A stretch of 64,000 bases of DNA from JBGRPZ01 sp041725955 (GTDB taxonomy: Bacteria > Bacteroidota > Bacteroidia > Bacteroidales > JBGRPZ01): positions 62,001 to 126,000 of the forward strand of contig JBGRQE010000003.1 of assembly GCA_041725955.1 (NCBI GenBank), written 5' to 3'. Both the position numbers and the translations under genes were made by a program. Shown here one piece after another: positions 26,395 to 35,243 of the stretch. The notes beneath the pieces are model-generated. The model was not told where the DNA came from. It saw nothing but the letters and a program-made list of their open reading frames with translations, and did not search any database. Numbering within the stretch: position 1 is the stretch's first letter; each line of letters starts with the position of its first letter.

Positions 26395-26551
26395 ATCACA
26401 AAACAAGTAGCTGATGTTATATTTACAACACTTAAAAAACAATCAACACCAAGCAAAAACAATTCTTTTTATTATCTTCGTACCATACAGAGCCTTAACT
26501 CTTTCTAAGCTTTAGACTGTATTTGTTCAATACTCCAAATCACTACTCATT

Positions 26552-27265
26552 ATGAAAAAACAAATTCTTGAAGGAATTGGCGCAATAAACAAAAGAGAAA
26601 CACTTGCTTCTGTTGAACACGATATAAAAGAGAATGTAATGGCTATTGAGTCGCAACATCCGTTTCCCGGATATCATGGACAAGAACCTGGATGCGACGA
26701 CACTCCTATTAGCCTCTTTTTGGTTACAAAAAACAGACATCATTCTGAAGAAATAATTCGTGTTACCCAAAAAACAAAGAAGAACCTTAACTTTTATTTC
26801 GACATAGCTCCGGCAATTATAAATGTATACAATGAAAGATCGTATGCCATTAGAATCAAAGACACTACTTATTCTAATATCGATAAAATCGCAAAAGCAT
26901 TCCTTGAAAATGACATCCCTTTTGAAAGAAAAGCTGCAATAAAGTCATATAGTAGCTTAATCAAGCTCCGTAAATTTTTTATAATCGAAGAAATATCCGA
27001 GAATATATACAGAGATAAAGAATGGGACGATATGTTCTATTTAAAAATTAACGACATGATTCCATGGGATATATTTGAAGATTTCACCATAGATATAAAA
27101 AACAATATGGAAGATAATAACTTCGATGCTGCTACAGCCATGTTAATTACGCGAGATGGTTTAAACGACTTTGTAAGAATTTATATGGAAACTCCAAACT
27201 TAGACCTACTCAAAGAAATACACAAACGATTTCTTGAACACTGCAAACGAATCCCACATTATTAA
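26552..27265 (+). CDS. Hypothetical protein
   Basis: The protein has 237 residues. I do not recognise the family. It has no signal peptide or membrane helix, so it is probably cytoplasmic. It is rich in charged residues and mixed alpha/beta in character. Notable segments are HPFPGYHGQEPGCDDTPISL near residue 37, and a C-terminal half with VNIYRDKEWDD-like acidic helices. Coding character is supported by its length, an ATG with normal local composition, and the absence of a competing frame. It stands alone between the GC-rich repeat and the MscS gene. Confidence 0.6.
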   Translation: MKKQILEGIGAINKRETLASVEHDIKENVMAIESQHPFPGYHGQEPGCDDTPISLFLVTKNRHHSEEIIRVTQKTKKNLNFYFDIAPAIINVYNERSYAIRIKDTTYSNIDKIAKAFLENDIPFERKAAIKSYSSLIKLRKFFIIEEISENIYRDKEWDDMFYLKINDMIPWDIFEDFTIDIKNNMEDNNFDAATAMLITRDGLNDFVRIYMETPNLDLLKEIHKRFLEHCKRIPHY

Positions 27266-27463
27266 ACGATTTATTTTACACTCAAACATTGAAGCAATTA
27301 ATAACATAACAAACTATTACTCACTTTAAAACTACAATAGCTTATATAAAACGTCGCTGACTATTGTCTCTACAAAAAACTTAGTTTATAAATTACTTCA
27401 TTGTCAGTTCTAAAAAAAAATCTAGATTCGTCCACTAATTTATAACAAAACTATCAAGCTAAA

Positions 27464-28741
27464 ATGGACCAGTCTTTCAACATTTTCAACCACTTTAACA
27501 GACTTTTCATAAATGCAGGTTTAAACCGTGAATCTTATGGTGCTCTGCTTAATTTGTTTGATATTATCATCAGTTTAATTATTGCTATTGGATTGTTTTA
27601 TATTATCCAAAGATTTGCTATTAGATATATAAACAAACTAATTAGAAGATCAAAAACCAAATGGGATGATATAATGATGGAAAAAGGCGTGTTTAAAAGA
27701 TTAATACTCCTGATTCCTGCTATTCTTTTACACATCCTGCTTCCAATGGCATTAGTAGGAAATCCCGAAACACTCATCTTTTTCCAAAAGATATTAAACA
27801 TCTATATAATTTTCGTCATTGCCCTTGTCATTAATTCAGGATTAAACGCAGCAAACGGAATTTACAGTTATTATCAGGTATCAAAGACCAGACCACTAAA
27901 AGGAGTTGTTCAAGCTCTTACAATAATCAACTACTTTATTGCTCTTATAATGATCTTTTCCATTATTCGAAATATCGAAATTGGAAAAATATTTATTGGT
28001 TTGGGTACGGTGTCGGCAGTTCTGTTATTGGTATTTAAAGATAGTCTTTTGGGTTTTGTTGGAGGAATACAGATTTCGATGAATCATTTGGTGCAAATTG
28101 GAGATTGGATTACTATGCAAAAACATGGTGCAGATGGAACTGTAATAGATATCACCCTAACCACAGTTAAGGTTCAAAACTTCGACAATACAATTATTAC
28201 AATCCCTACATATAGCTTAATAGCCGATTCATTCCAAAATTGGCGTGGTATGACAGAATCGGGAGGTAGAAGAATAAAGAGATCAATAATGATTGATGTT
28301 CAAACCATTCAATTCTGCTCAGACGAAATGCTTAAAGATCTTTCTGAAATATGTTTAATAGAAGATTATATAAAGAAGACACAAGAAGAAGTGAATCAAT
28401 ACAATCAGAAACATCATTATGATTGTAATATGATCGTTAACGGAAGACGTCAAACCAATGTTGGAATCTTCAGAATATATATTGAGGAATATCTCAAGAA
28501 ACATCCAATGATTTATAATTCTGGCTTTACTTTTATGGTAAGGCAACTTCAACCTAATGAAAAAGGCTTACCAATAGAGATTTATGTCTCTACTAAAACA
28601 ACAAATTGGGTAGAATATGAAAAGATTATGTCGGATATATTCGATCACCTATTTGCCTCTGTCCCTTTCTTCTATCTAAGAGTTGCTCAAATTCCTTTAG
28701 GATATGACATTCAAACAGCAATTACAAAACTAAAAGAATAA
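27464..28741 (+). CDS. MscS family mechanosensitive channel (YbdG-like)
   Basis: The protein has 425 residues. Four to five membrane helices occupy about residues 20-195. The MscS core follows: IGKIFIGLGTVSAVLLLVFK, DSLLGFVGGIQISMNHLVQI and GDWITM, with the beta domain VIDITLTTVKVQNFDNTIIT. The segment NWRGMTESGGRRIKRSI is characteristic of the YbdG/MscM subfamily, which responds to mild hypo-osmotic shock. It gates under membrane tension in the inner membrane. It appears monocistronic; the next gene is convergent, 13 bases away. Confidence 0.9.
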   Translation: MDQSFNIFNHFNRLFINAGLNRESYGALLNLFDIIISLIIAIGLFYIIQRFAIRYINKLIRRSKTKWDDIMMEKGVFKRLILLIPAILLHILLPMALVGNPETLIFFQKILNIYIIFVIALVINSGLNAANGIYSYYQVSKTRPLKGVVQALTIINYFIALIMIFSIIRNIEIGKIFIGLGTVSAVLLLVFKDSLLGFVGGIQISMNHLVQIGDWITMQKHGADGTVIDITLTTVKVQNFDNTIITIPTYSLIADSFQNWRGMTESGGRRIKRSIMIDVQTIQFCSDEMLKDLSEICLIEDYIKKTQEEVNQYNQKHHYDCNMIVNGRRQTNVGIFRIYIEEYLKKHPMIYNSGFTFMVRQLQPNEKGLPIEIYVSTKTTNWVEYEKIMSDIFDHLFASVPFFYLRVAQIPLGYDIQTAITKLKE

Positions 28742-28754
28742 CAATTCTAAAAAG

Positions 28755-29234
28755 TTAATCTTTTTGTGTCCATTTCTTCCTCTTTATAAATCTTTTTATC
28801 TCATGACGAAAGAATTTAAACGGAGGAATTAATGGATAAAAAGCCTTCCTTGGATCATTTTTATATGCTTTATAAGCCGTAATAACTACCCTATAGTAAA
28901 GTTTAGATGCCCTAAAAACAAATATCCGTACTTTTCTGTGTACCAAAATATCCTGAAGAATAAAGAACATAATCCCATATATAAATATTCCTATAGCAAT
29001 ATACACCAACTCATGCATATAAGAATGTGTACCTATATATAAGCATAAAATAAATAGAGCACTAAAGAATACGGCAAAAAAGGGATTCCCTTTCTTCTTT
29101 GAATAAGATTTTTTTGACGACCGAGACTTCATATACCAAAGAGGGCCATAAATAATATGGCGATTAATAGCATAAGCAAAAAACTCCATCAGCACAAAAG
29201 CAATAACCGCATATATAATCTTTAGAATTACCAT
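28755..29234 (-). CDS. CrtZ-like membrane protein lacking di-iron histidines (pseudoenzyme)
   Basis: The protein has 159 residues and about four membrane helices. It aligns along its length with beta-carotene hydroxylase CrtZ: VLMEFFAYAINRHIIYG (CrtZ GMEVIAALAHKYIMHG), NPFFAVFFSALFILCLYIG (NDLYAVVFAALSILLIYLG) and IYGIMFFILQDILVHRK (AYGLLYFMVHDGLVHQR). The iron ligands are almost all missing: the HxxxxH motif is N24/Y29, the HxxHH motif is replaced by basic and serine residues at 36-40, the second HxxxxH keeps only H99 (Q94 for the first), and the last HxxHH is gone (about 119-123). It can hardly be an active di-iron hydroxylase. It follows idi on the same strand by 42 bases, an isoprenoid context. 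Function unknown. Confidence 0.75.
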   Translation of the reverse strand: MVILKIIYAVIAFVLMEFFAYAINRHIIYGPLWYMKSRSSKKSYSKKKGNPFFAVFFSALFILCLYIGTHSYMHELVYIAIGIFIYGIMFFILQDILVHRKVRIFVFRASKLYYRVVITAYKAYKNDPRKAFYPLIPPFKFFRHEIKRFIKRKKWTQKD

Positions 29235-29276
29235 ATCCTTTATATTTAATGTTCAATATTACAAAACTCGTCTAGG

Positions 29277-29795
29277 TCATACCTTCATTCTTTTTACTAG
29301 CTCGGCAAAAGCTATCTTAAACCAAGGAGTATATTTTTTCGGAAAATCATGGATGTCTTTAATTAACTCTGGAATCTTAACCCACGCATACGAATCAACT
29401 TCATCTGGGTTAATATTAGGCTTACCATCAAAATAACCAATAAAAACATGATCATACTCATGCTCAATTAGACCTTGGCCAACATCTGCTTTATATTTAA
29501 ACGCAAAATCTTCTTTTAAAACACAATCAAACCCCATTTCTTCACCTAATCTTCTATGCGTGGCTTGCGCAAGACTTTCTCCTTTTCGAGGGTGACTGCA
29601 ACATGCATTAGTCCATAAACCTGGAGAATGATATTTGGATAAAGCTCTTTTGTGAATCATCATTTGGTGATTATCATCAAAAATAAAAATAGAAAATGCT
29701 CTATGCAAAACTCCCTTTCGATGAGCTTCCATTTTCTCCATTACACCCACATCATTATCTTTTTCATCGACAAGAACTACAAATTCTTTATCCAT
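29277..29795 (-). CDS. idi: Isopentenyl-diphosphate delta-isomerase, type 1
   Basis: The 172-residue Nudix-fold enzyme interconverts isopentenyl and dimethylallyl diphosphate. The catalytic cysteine lies in LWTNACCSHPRKGES, the metal/acid glutamates in RRLGEEMGFD, and the second catalytic glutamate in LIEHEYDHVFIGYF. All type 1 motifs are intact. A -7 box TATCTTTG (minus strand, 29851-29858) lies about 55 bases upstream. It probably forms a two-gene unit with the degenerate CrtZ homologue downstream. Confidence 0.95.
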   Translation of the reverse strand: MDKEFVVLVDEKDNDVGVMEKMEAHRKGVLHRAFSIFIFDDNHQMMIHKRALSKYHSPGLWTNACCSHPRKGESLAQATHRRLGEEMGFDCVLKEDFAFKYKADVGQGLIEHEYDHVFIGYFDGKPNINPDEVDSYAWVKIPELIKDIHDFPKKYTPWFKIAFAELVKRMKV

Positions 29796-29850
29796 ACCTT
29801 AATTCTGATTTAGAAAGAAATTATTAGAATATAAGAACAATTATTTAAAA

Positions 29851-29858
29851 CAAAGATA
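29851..29858 (-). promoter_or_regulatory. Putative -7 box of idi
   Basis: The minus-strand sequence TATCTTTG fits TAnnTTTG. No TTG is found at the ideal distance upstream, so the assignment is tentative. Confidence 0.4.
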
Positions 29859-30058
29859 TACTTATTCACTAAAAGTTTCTTAAAAACGAAACTTATAATA
29901 AACAACAAAACCATTGCAATATTCTACGAACAAAGGAAATAAGAACAAAAAATAACGAGAAAAATAATTTGAAGGGCATATTTATCGTTCTACAATTTAC
30001 AGGAATAATTGGCACAATTAATACCCTTTATTATTTTAAAACTCTAAAACATTGTTCT

Positions 30059-31288
30059 ATGAAAAATCGCATTAGTGGTGCAAAACTCTCAGTTGTAAGA
30101 GGGGTAGGCATTTTAGTAGTCTGTCTGGGATTATTGGTTCTAGGCACGTCGTGTAAGAAAGATAATCAAGTTGCAAATGAAAACAATTCTAGCGTTTCCC
30201 TGCCTGCAGGAGATTATATCGTTGGACTTAACCCTACAAAAACCAAAATTGCTACATTAAAATCATCAGCAGGAACCACTTATAAACAAAGTGTTCAAGT
30301 GATGAATTCTCAACTAGCAAGTTTCCTTCAAAAACAAAATATTGATCCTAGTAACCTTAAGGATGTGTATTGTTCTGCCTTTGTTGGATTTGCAGCAAAA
30401 TTAACCGCAGATCAAGCAAAAGCTCTATCTAATAGTGCAGAAGTAAACTTCATTCAAGAAGATAAACCATTCCAAACAAAGATTACAAAACCTACAAGTA
30501 TATTAAAAGCAACTCCTGCTTCTAGTTATACTCCTTGGGGTGTAGCATTTGTAGGTGGTTCACATGATGGAACTGGTAAAAGAGCATGGGTTATTGATAC
30601 AGGTATCGATCCAAATCATCGCGATCTAAATGTTGATGTTGCCAATGGTAGAAACTTCTGTAGCTCTTATCCTGCAGGATCTTCTTCTGAGGATGATAAT
30701 GGTCATGGAACTCACGTTTCTGGTACTATTGCAGCAAAAGGAACCTTTAACGGAATAGTTGGTGTAGCTGCTGGCGCATATGTCGTTCCTGTAAAAGTTG
30801 TTGATGCTCAGGGATCAGGTATCCCTTCAGATTGTATAAAAGGAGTTGATTATGTTTCATACGCAGCTAAACCAGGAGACGTTGTGAATATGAGTCTTGG
30901 ATTCCCTCTAAGCACAGCTTTAGATAATGCTGTAAAATCTGCTGCAAATAAAGGAATTATTTTTGTTTTAGCTGCTGGTAATGAACAACAAGATGCAAAG
31001 AATTCTAGTCCACAAAGAGTAATCAATCAGAATGTAATAAAAGTTGCAGCAATTGATAAAAACTCTAAATGGGCATATTTCTCTAACTATGGAAGTTGTG
31101 TAGATGTTGCCGCTCCTGGAGTAAATATTATATCTACTTATAAAGGTGGAAGATATGCTGATCTTGATGGTACATCGATGGCATGCCCTCACGTTGTTGG
31201 ATTAATGCTTTTGGAAAAACAAATGAATAAAAAAGGCAATGCATACTGCCCTATTGACCACAAAAATTATCCAATAGTAACTTACTAA
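30059..31288 (+). CDS. S8 family (subtilisin-like) serine peptidase lipoprotein
   Basis: The protein has 409 residues from ATG 30059; the frame is open further upstream, but the signal peptide begins here. The lipoprotein signal (VGILVVCLGLLVLGTSCKKD) gives a lipidated cysteine near residue 33. An inhibitor I9-like propeptide follows (about 46-135: AGDYIVGLNPTK, LSNSAEVNFIQEDKPFQ). The catalytic domain has Asp180 (VIDTGIDPNHRD), His216 (DNGHGTHVSGTIA), the oxyanion Asn in LAAGNEQQD and Ser373 in GTSMACPHVVG. The triad is complete. It has no T9SS domain, so it is probably a membrane-anchored envelope protease. Single gene with a terminator. Confidence 0.92.
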   Translation: MKNRISGAKLSVVRGVGILVVCLGLLVLGTSCKKDNQVANENNSSVSLPAGDYIVGLNPTKTKIATLKSSAGTTYKQSVQVMNSQLASFLQKQNIDPSNLKDVYCSAFVGFAAKLTADQAKALSNSAEVNFIQEDKPFQTKITKPTSILKATPASSYTPWGVAFVGGSHDGTGKRAWVIDTGIDPNHRDLNVDVANGRNFCSSYPAGSSSEDDNGHGTHVSGTIAAKGTFNGIVGVAAGAYVVPVKVVDAQGSGIPSDCIKGVDYVSYAAKPGDVVNMSLGFPLSTALDNAVKSAANKGIIFVLAAGNEQQDAKNSSPQRVINQNVIKVAAIDKNSKWAYFSNYGSCVDVAAPGVNIISTYKGGRYADLDGTSMACPHVVGLMLLEKQMNKKGNAYCPIDHKNYPIVTY

Positions 31289-31312
31289 CATCCCACTATA
31301 AAAAAATAAGAA

Positions 31313-31347
31313 GAGGCTATCTGAAAACAATTTTCAGATAGTCTTTT
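31313..31347 (+). terminator. Intrinsic terminator after the S8 peptidase gene
   Basis: GGCTATCTGAAAA and TTTTCAGATAGTC form a strong stem around a 4-base loop, followed by TTTT. Confidence 0.85.
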
Positions 31348-31717
31348 ACTTTTATATAAAGAGAGAAAAAGCACTGAAGCTATTTGTAAGTATTGTAAAA
31401 AACACAATAACTACTTTCCGAGATCTAAAACTAAGTAAACAGCTTATTTCTTCTTACTTTTACAGTTCTTTTCAATGAATTTTACAAAAAACTATAAGCA
31501 TTAATCATAGATAGCTTTTACTCTTTTTCACTCCTTTAAACAATAAAACAAAAAGATTTACGATTTAAGAATTGAAAGCAAAAAAGAACTATCTTTGCTG
31601 CGCCGATTTTGGAGCCAATTGACTCTATGAATAGGCATTAATAATTATTGTTAAACAGAATTGACGGTAGTTTGATGACAGAAACTTCTTGCTACCATAG
31701 ATTTAATAGCTGAAACT
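31348..31717 (+). promoter_or_regulatory. Intergenic region with rpsO promoter and structured leader
   Basis: The first 240 bases show nothing I can support. TATCTTTG at 31590-31597 is a -7 box (a TTG lies 15 bases before it, shorter than ideal). The transcript would have a leader of roughly 115 bases before rpsO. This leader can form a hairpin from GGTAG (31671-31675) to CTACC, and a second one in which CATAG pairs with the CTATG containing the start codon. Many bacteria autoregulate rpsO through S15 binding to such structures; whether this one does is inference. Confidence 0.4.
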
Positions 31718-31987
31718 ATGTACATATCTTCAGAAAAAAAGAAGGAAATTTTTGCGGAATATGCTAAAGACGCAAATGACACTGGTACCTCAGAGGGACA
31801 AATTGCTCTTTTTACATTTCGCATCAAGCACTTATCAGAGCACATGAAGCGCAATAAAAAAGACCTTAATACCGAAAAAGCGTTAGTTCGTTTAGTAGGT
31901 AAGCGTCGTAAGCGCCTTGATTTCCTTAAAAAGAATGATATTGAAAGATATCGTGCCATAATTAAGAAATTAGGCATCAGAAAGTAA
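31718..31987 (+). CDS. rpsO: 30S ribosomal protein S15
   Basis: The 89-residue protein is the normal length. It has the S15 signature: DTGTSEGQIALFTFRIKHLS, HMKRNKKDLN, and LVGKRRKRLDFLKKNDIERY. It is a primary binder of the 16S rRNA central domain. It is followed by a terminator and then pnp, the conserved rpsO-pnp order seen in many bacteria. The start codon lies in a possible leader stem. Confidence 0.97.
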   Translation: MYISSEKKKEIFAEYAKDANDTGTSEGQIALFTFRIKHLSEHMKRNKKDLNTEKALVRLVGKRRKRLDFLKKNDIERYRAIIKKLGIRK

Positions 31988-32008
31988 TTATCCAACTTTT
32001 TGTTAAGC

Positions 32009-32042
32009 ACAAAAAAGGCAATGTTAAAGTTGCCTTTTTTTG
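32009..32042 (+). terminator. Intrinsic terminator between rpsO and pnp
   Basis: AAAAAAGGCAA and TTGCCTTTTTT form an 11-bp stem with an 8-base loop, ending in a T run. Confidence 0.88.
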
Positions 32043-32096
32043 TACTTTTGGCATATTAGTTTCAGTTATTAAGAACCCGCTCAAACCAGAAGATTT

Positions 32097-34250
32097 ATGT
32101 CCAATAAAGGAATAAACGTAGCATTTAATTTAGAAGATGGAAGAGAGATTTCCATCGAGACCGGAAGGTTAGCAAAACAAGCAGATGGGGCTGTTGTAGT
32201 AAAAATGGGTGACACCATGTTACTAGCAACTATTGTCTCTTCTAAGGAAGCAAAAGATGATGTAGATTTTCTTCCTCTATCAGTTGAATATAAAGAAAAA
32301 TATGCAGCTACAGGTAAATTCCCTGGTGGTTTTATAAAAAGAGAAGCACGACCATCAGAACACGAAATCCTGATATGCCGTTTGGTAGACCGCGCCTTGC
32401 GTCCACTTTTCCCTGAAGACTACCACGCAGAAACCCAAGTAAATATTTTCTTAATTTCTGGCGACAGAAAAAGAGAAACCAACCCTGACGCGTTAGCTGC
32501 TCTTGCAGCATCTGCAGCAATTTCTGTATCTGACATTCCTTTTCATGGTCCAATTTCTGAAGTAAGAGTTTGCCGTGTTAATGGCCAGCATATAGTTAAT
32601 CCTACTTTTGAACAAATGGAAGAGGCAGACCTTGACCTAATGGTTGCAGGAAGCATAGACAACATTGTTATGGTAGAAGGTGAATCTAAAGAGGTTTCAG
32701 AAGCAGATATGCTTGAAGCTATGAAGATTGCTCATAATGCTATCAAAGTTCAATGTCAAGCTCAATTAGACCTAGCTGCCCAAGTAGAAGCTGCTAAAGA
32801 AAAAAGAGAATATTGCCATGAAGATAAAAATGAAGAATTAAAAGAAAAGATTCATTCTTCATGCTACGAAAAATGTGTTGCAGTTGCCTCTGAAGGAAAT
32901 CCTAATAAGCACCTCAGAAGTGATAATTTTGCAGCAATTAAAGAAGAATTTATTCAAGCTCTTATTGAAGAAACTTCAGAAGAAGAGGTTGAAGCACAAA
33001 GCTTTCTTATAAGTCGTTATTTTCACGATGTAGAAAAAGAAGCTGTAAGAAATGTGGTTCTAGATACACGTTTACGTCTTGATGGAAGAAAATTAGATGA
33101 AATCCGCCCAATTTGGAGCGAAGTAGATTATCTTCCAGGAGCACACGGTTCTTCTATATTTACCAGAGGAGAAACACAAGCTCTTGTAAGCGTTACTCTA
33201 GGTAGTAAAATGGATGAGCAAACTATTGACGGAGCTGTTATTGAAGGTAAATCAAACTTCCTTCTTCATTATAACTTCCCATCTTTCTCTACCGGAGAAG
33301 CTCGTCCAAACAGAGGAACTAGCCGTCGTGAAGTTGGTCACGGAAACTTAGCACTAAGAGCATTAAAACAAGTTCTTCCTACTGGTGAAGATAATCCATA
33401 CACTGTTCGTATAGTGTCTGATATTTTAGAATCTAATGGTTCTTCTTCAATGGCATCAGTATGTGGAGGTACACTAGCTTTAATGGATGCTGGAGTGAAA
33501 ATAGAAAAACCTGTTTCTGGTATCGCTATGGGATTGATAACAGATACTAAAACAGGCAAATATGCCGTTCTATCTGATATTCTAGGTGATGAAGACCACT
33601 TAGGCGACATGGACTTTAAAGTTACTGGTACCAGAGATGGTATTACTGCTTGTCAGATGGATATTAAAGTTGATGGATTATCATACGAAATACTTGAACA
33701 AGCACTTGATCAAGCGAAAAGAGGACGTATGCACATCCTAGACAAGATTGAAGAAACAATTACTGAGCCAAGAGAAGACTATAAAGACCATGTGCCTCGT
33801 ATCGAGAAGATGATTGTGGACAAAGAATTTATTGGCGCTATTATTGGCCCTGGAGGAAAAGTTATTCAGGAGCTTCAAAAAGAAACCAACACAACCATTG
33901 TTATTGAAGAAGAAGGTAACTCAGGTATTATTGATATCGTTTCCGAAGACAAACAGTCTATTGAACTTGCTAAAATGAGAATTAGAGCTATTGTAGCCGT
34001 TCCAGAAGTAGGCGAGATTTATGATGGAAAAGTGAAATCAATAACTCCTTTTGGTGCTTTTATTGAAATATTGCCAGGTAAAGAAGGCTTATTGCATATC
34101 TCAGAAATTAGCTGGAAGCGAATTGAGAAAGTTGAAGATGAGCTTAAAGTTGGAGAAAACATTCAAGTAAAATTGATTGGTCTCGATAGTAAATCTGGTA
34201 AATTAAAACTTTCTCGAAAGGTGTTGACACCTAGACCAGGTAAAAATTAA
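32097..34250 (+). CDS. pnp: Polyribonucleotide nucleotidyltransferase (PNPase)
   Basis: The 717-residue protein is full length. It has two RNase PH-like domains (first with SVEYKEKYAATGKFPGGFIK, second with TRGETQALVSVTLG and the catalytic GDEDHLGDMDFKVTGTRDG). A KH domain follows (EFIGAIIGPGGKVIQELQKE), then an S1 domain (YDGKVKSITPFGAFIEILPG). It degrades mRNA 3'-5' phosphorolytically. It lies downstream of rpsO and its terminator, and 75 bases ahead of rpoD. Confidence 0.97.
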   Translation: MSNKGINVAFNLEDGREISIETGRLAKQADGAVVVKMGDTMLLATIVSSKEAKDDVDFLPLSVEYKEKYAATGKFPGGFIKREARPSEHEILICRLVDRALRPLFPEDYHAETQVNIFLISGDRKRETNPDALAALAASAAISVSDIPFHGPISEVRVCRVNGQHIVNPTFEQMEEADLDLMVAGSIDNIVMVEGESKEVSEADMLEAMKIAHNAIKVQCQAQLDLAAQVEAAKEKREYCHEDKNEELKEKIHSSCYEKCVAVASEGNPNKHLRSDNFAAIKEEFIQALIEETSEEEVEAQSFLISRYFHDVEKEAVRNVVLDTRLRLDGRKLDEIRPIWSEVDYLPGAHGSSIFTRGETQALVSVTLGSKMDEQTIDGAVIEGKSNFLLHYNFPSFSTGEARPNRGTSRREVGHGNLALRALKQVLPTGEDNPYTVRIVSDILESNGSSSMASVCGGTLALMDAGVKIEKPVSGIAMGLITDTKTGKYAVLSDILGDEDHLGDMDFKVTGTRDGITACQMDIKVDGLSYEILEQALDQAKRGRMHILDKIEETITEPREDYKDHVPRIEKMIVDKEFIGAIIGPGGKVIQELQKETNTTIVIEEEGNSGIIDIVSEDKQSIELAKMRIRAIVAVPEVGEIYDGKVKSITPFGAFIEILPGKEGLLHISEISWKRIEKVEDELKVGENIQVKLIGLDSKSGKLKLSRKVLTPRPGKN

Positions 34251-34267
34251 TTTATTTAGGCAACATT

Positions 34268-34299
34268 TTGATTTTTTTTTCGTAAAAAGCCTAGTATTG
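34268..34299 (+). promoter_or_regulatory. Putative promoter of rpoD
   Basis: TTG (34268-34270), a 21-base spacer, then TAGTATTG (34292-34299), one mismatch from TAnnTTTG. It lies 27 bases before the rpoD ATG. No terminator is obvious after pnp, so read-through is also possible. Confidence 0.45.
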
Positions 34300-34325
34300 A
34301 AAAAAATCAAACGACCAGAATATAG

Positions 34326-35189
34326 ATGAGGCAACTTAAAATTACGAAGCAGGTAACGAACAGAGAAACTGCTTCGCTTGATAAATATCTTCAGGAGATT
34401 GGAAAAGTAGAGCTGATTAGTGCTGATGAAGAGGTAGAACTGGCACAGCGGATCAAGCAAGGAGATCGTATTGCTTTAGAAAAATTGACTAAAGCAAACT
34501 TACGTTTCGTTGTTTCTGTGTCAAAACAATACCAAAATCAGGGACTAAGTCTTCCCGACCTTATCAATGAAGGTAATTTAGGACTAATTAAAGCAGCACA
34601 AAGATTTGATGAAACAAGAGGTTTCAAATTTATCTCTTACGCTGTATGGTGGATTCGTCAATCAATCCTTCAGGCTTTAGCTGAACAATCAAGAATAGTT
34701 AGGCTTCCTCTAAACAAAATCGGTTCCATTAATAAAATTAATAAGGCATATGCCAAACTGGAACAAGAATATGAAAGAGAGCCAAACCCTGGTGAAATAG
34801 CCAAATTACTTGATGTTCCTGAAGAAGAAGTTAAGGAATCTATCAAAAATTCTGGACGTCATGTATCTATGGATGCTCCTCTTGTACAAGATGAGGACAA
34901 CAATATGTACGACGTTCTTAAAAATGATGAAGGCCCAACTCCAGAAACTGGTCTAATTTATGAATCATTGCGTAAAGAAATTGACAGGGCTATTTCTACA
35001 CTTACGCAAAGAGAAGCTGACGTTATTCGTCTTTATTTTGGCTTAAATGGTGGACACCCAATGACTCTAGAAGAAATTGGAGAGAAATTTGATCTTACCC
35101 GTGAACGTGTAAGACAAATTAAAGAAAAAGCAATTCGAAGATTGAAACATACTTCTCGAAGTAAAATATTAAAATCATATCTAGGCTAA
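34326..35189 (+). CDS. rpoD: Primary sigma factor (Bacteroidetes RpoD)
   Basis: The 287-residue protein is short, as is typical of the Bacteroidetes primary sigma factor, which lacks the long region 1.1 and the non-conserved insert. Regions in order: 1.2 (SLDKYLQEIGKVELISADEE), 2 (LPDLINEGNLGLIKAAQRFD; FISYAVWWIRQSILQAL), 3, and 4.2 (TLEEIGEKFDLTRERVRQIK). It recognises the -33 TTG / -7 TAnnTTTG promoters seen in this window. Closed by a strong terminator. Confidence 0.96.
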   Translation: MRQLKITKQVTNRETASLDKYLQEIGKVELISADEEVELAQRIKQGDRIALEKLTKANLRFVVSVSKQYQNQGLSLPDLINEGNLGLIKAAQRFDETRGFKFISYAVWWIRQSILQALAEQSRIVRLPLNKIGSINKINKAYAKLEQEYEREPNPGEIAKLLDVPEEEVKESIKNSGRHVSMDAPLVQDEDNNMYDVLKNDEGPTPETGLIYESLRKEIDRAISTLTQREADVIRLYFGLNGGHPMTLEEIGEKFDLTRERVRQIKEKAIRRLKHTSRSKILKSYLG

Positions 35190-35194
35190 AAGAT

Positions 35195-35223
35195 TTGGCG
35201 TCTCAAAAGGGACGCCTTTTTTA
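35195..35223 (+). terminator. Intrinsic terminator after rpoD
   Basis: GGCGTC and GACGCC form a stem around TCAAAAGG, followed by six T. Confidence 0.85.
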
Positions 35224-35243
35224 TTTATAAACCAATTTATTCA

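Noticed and set aside
26280..26462. Minus-strand frame encoding a 15-residue repeated peptide (EPVGDANLSQ...)
   Set aside because: It is produced by the 45-bp period of the non-coding GC-rich repeat; no signal for a gene was found.
29969..30058. Upstream extension of the S8 peptidase from a TTG codon
   Set aside because: The lipoprotein signal peptide begins cleanly at the ATG at 30059; the extension adds an unrelated hydrophobic stretch.
31651..32010. 119-codon minus-strand frame
   Set aside because: It is antisense to rpsO and its leader; the S15 gene explains the open frame.
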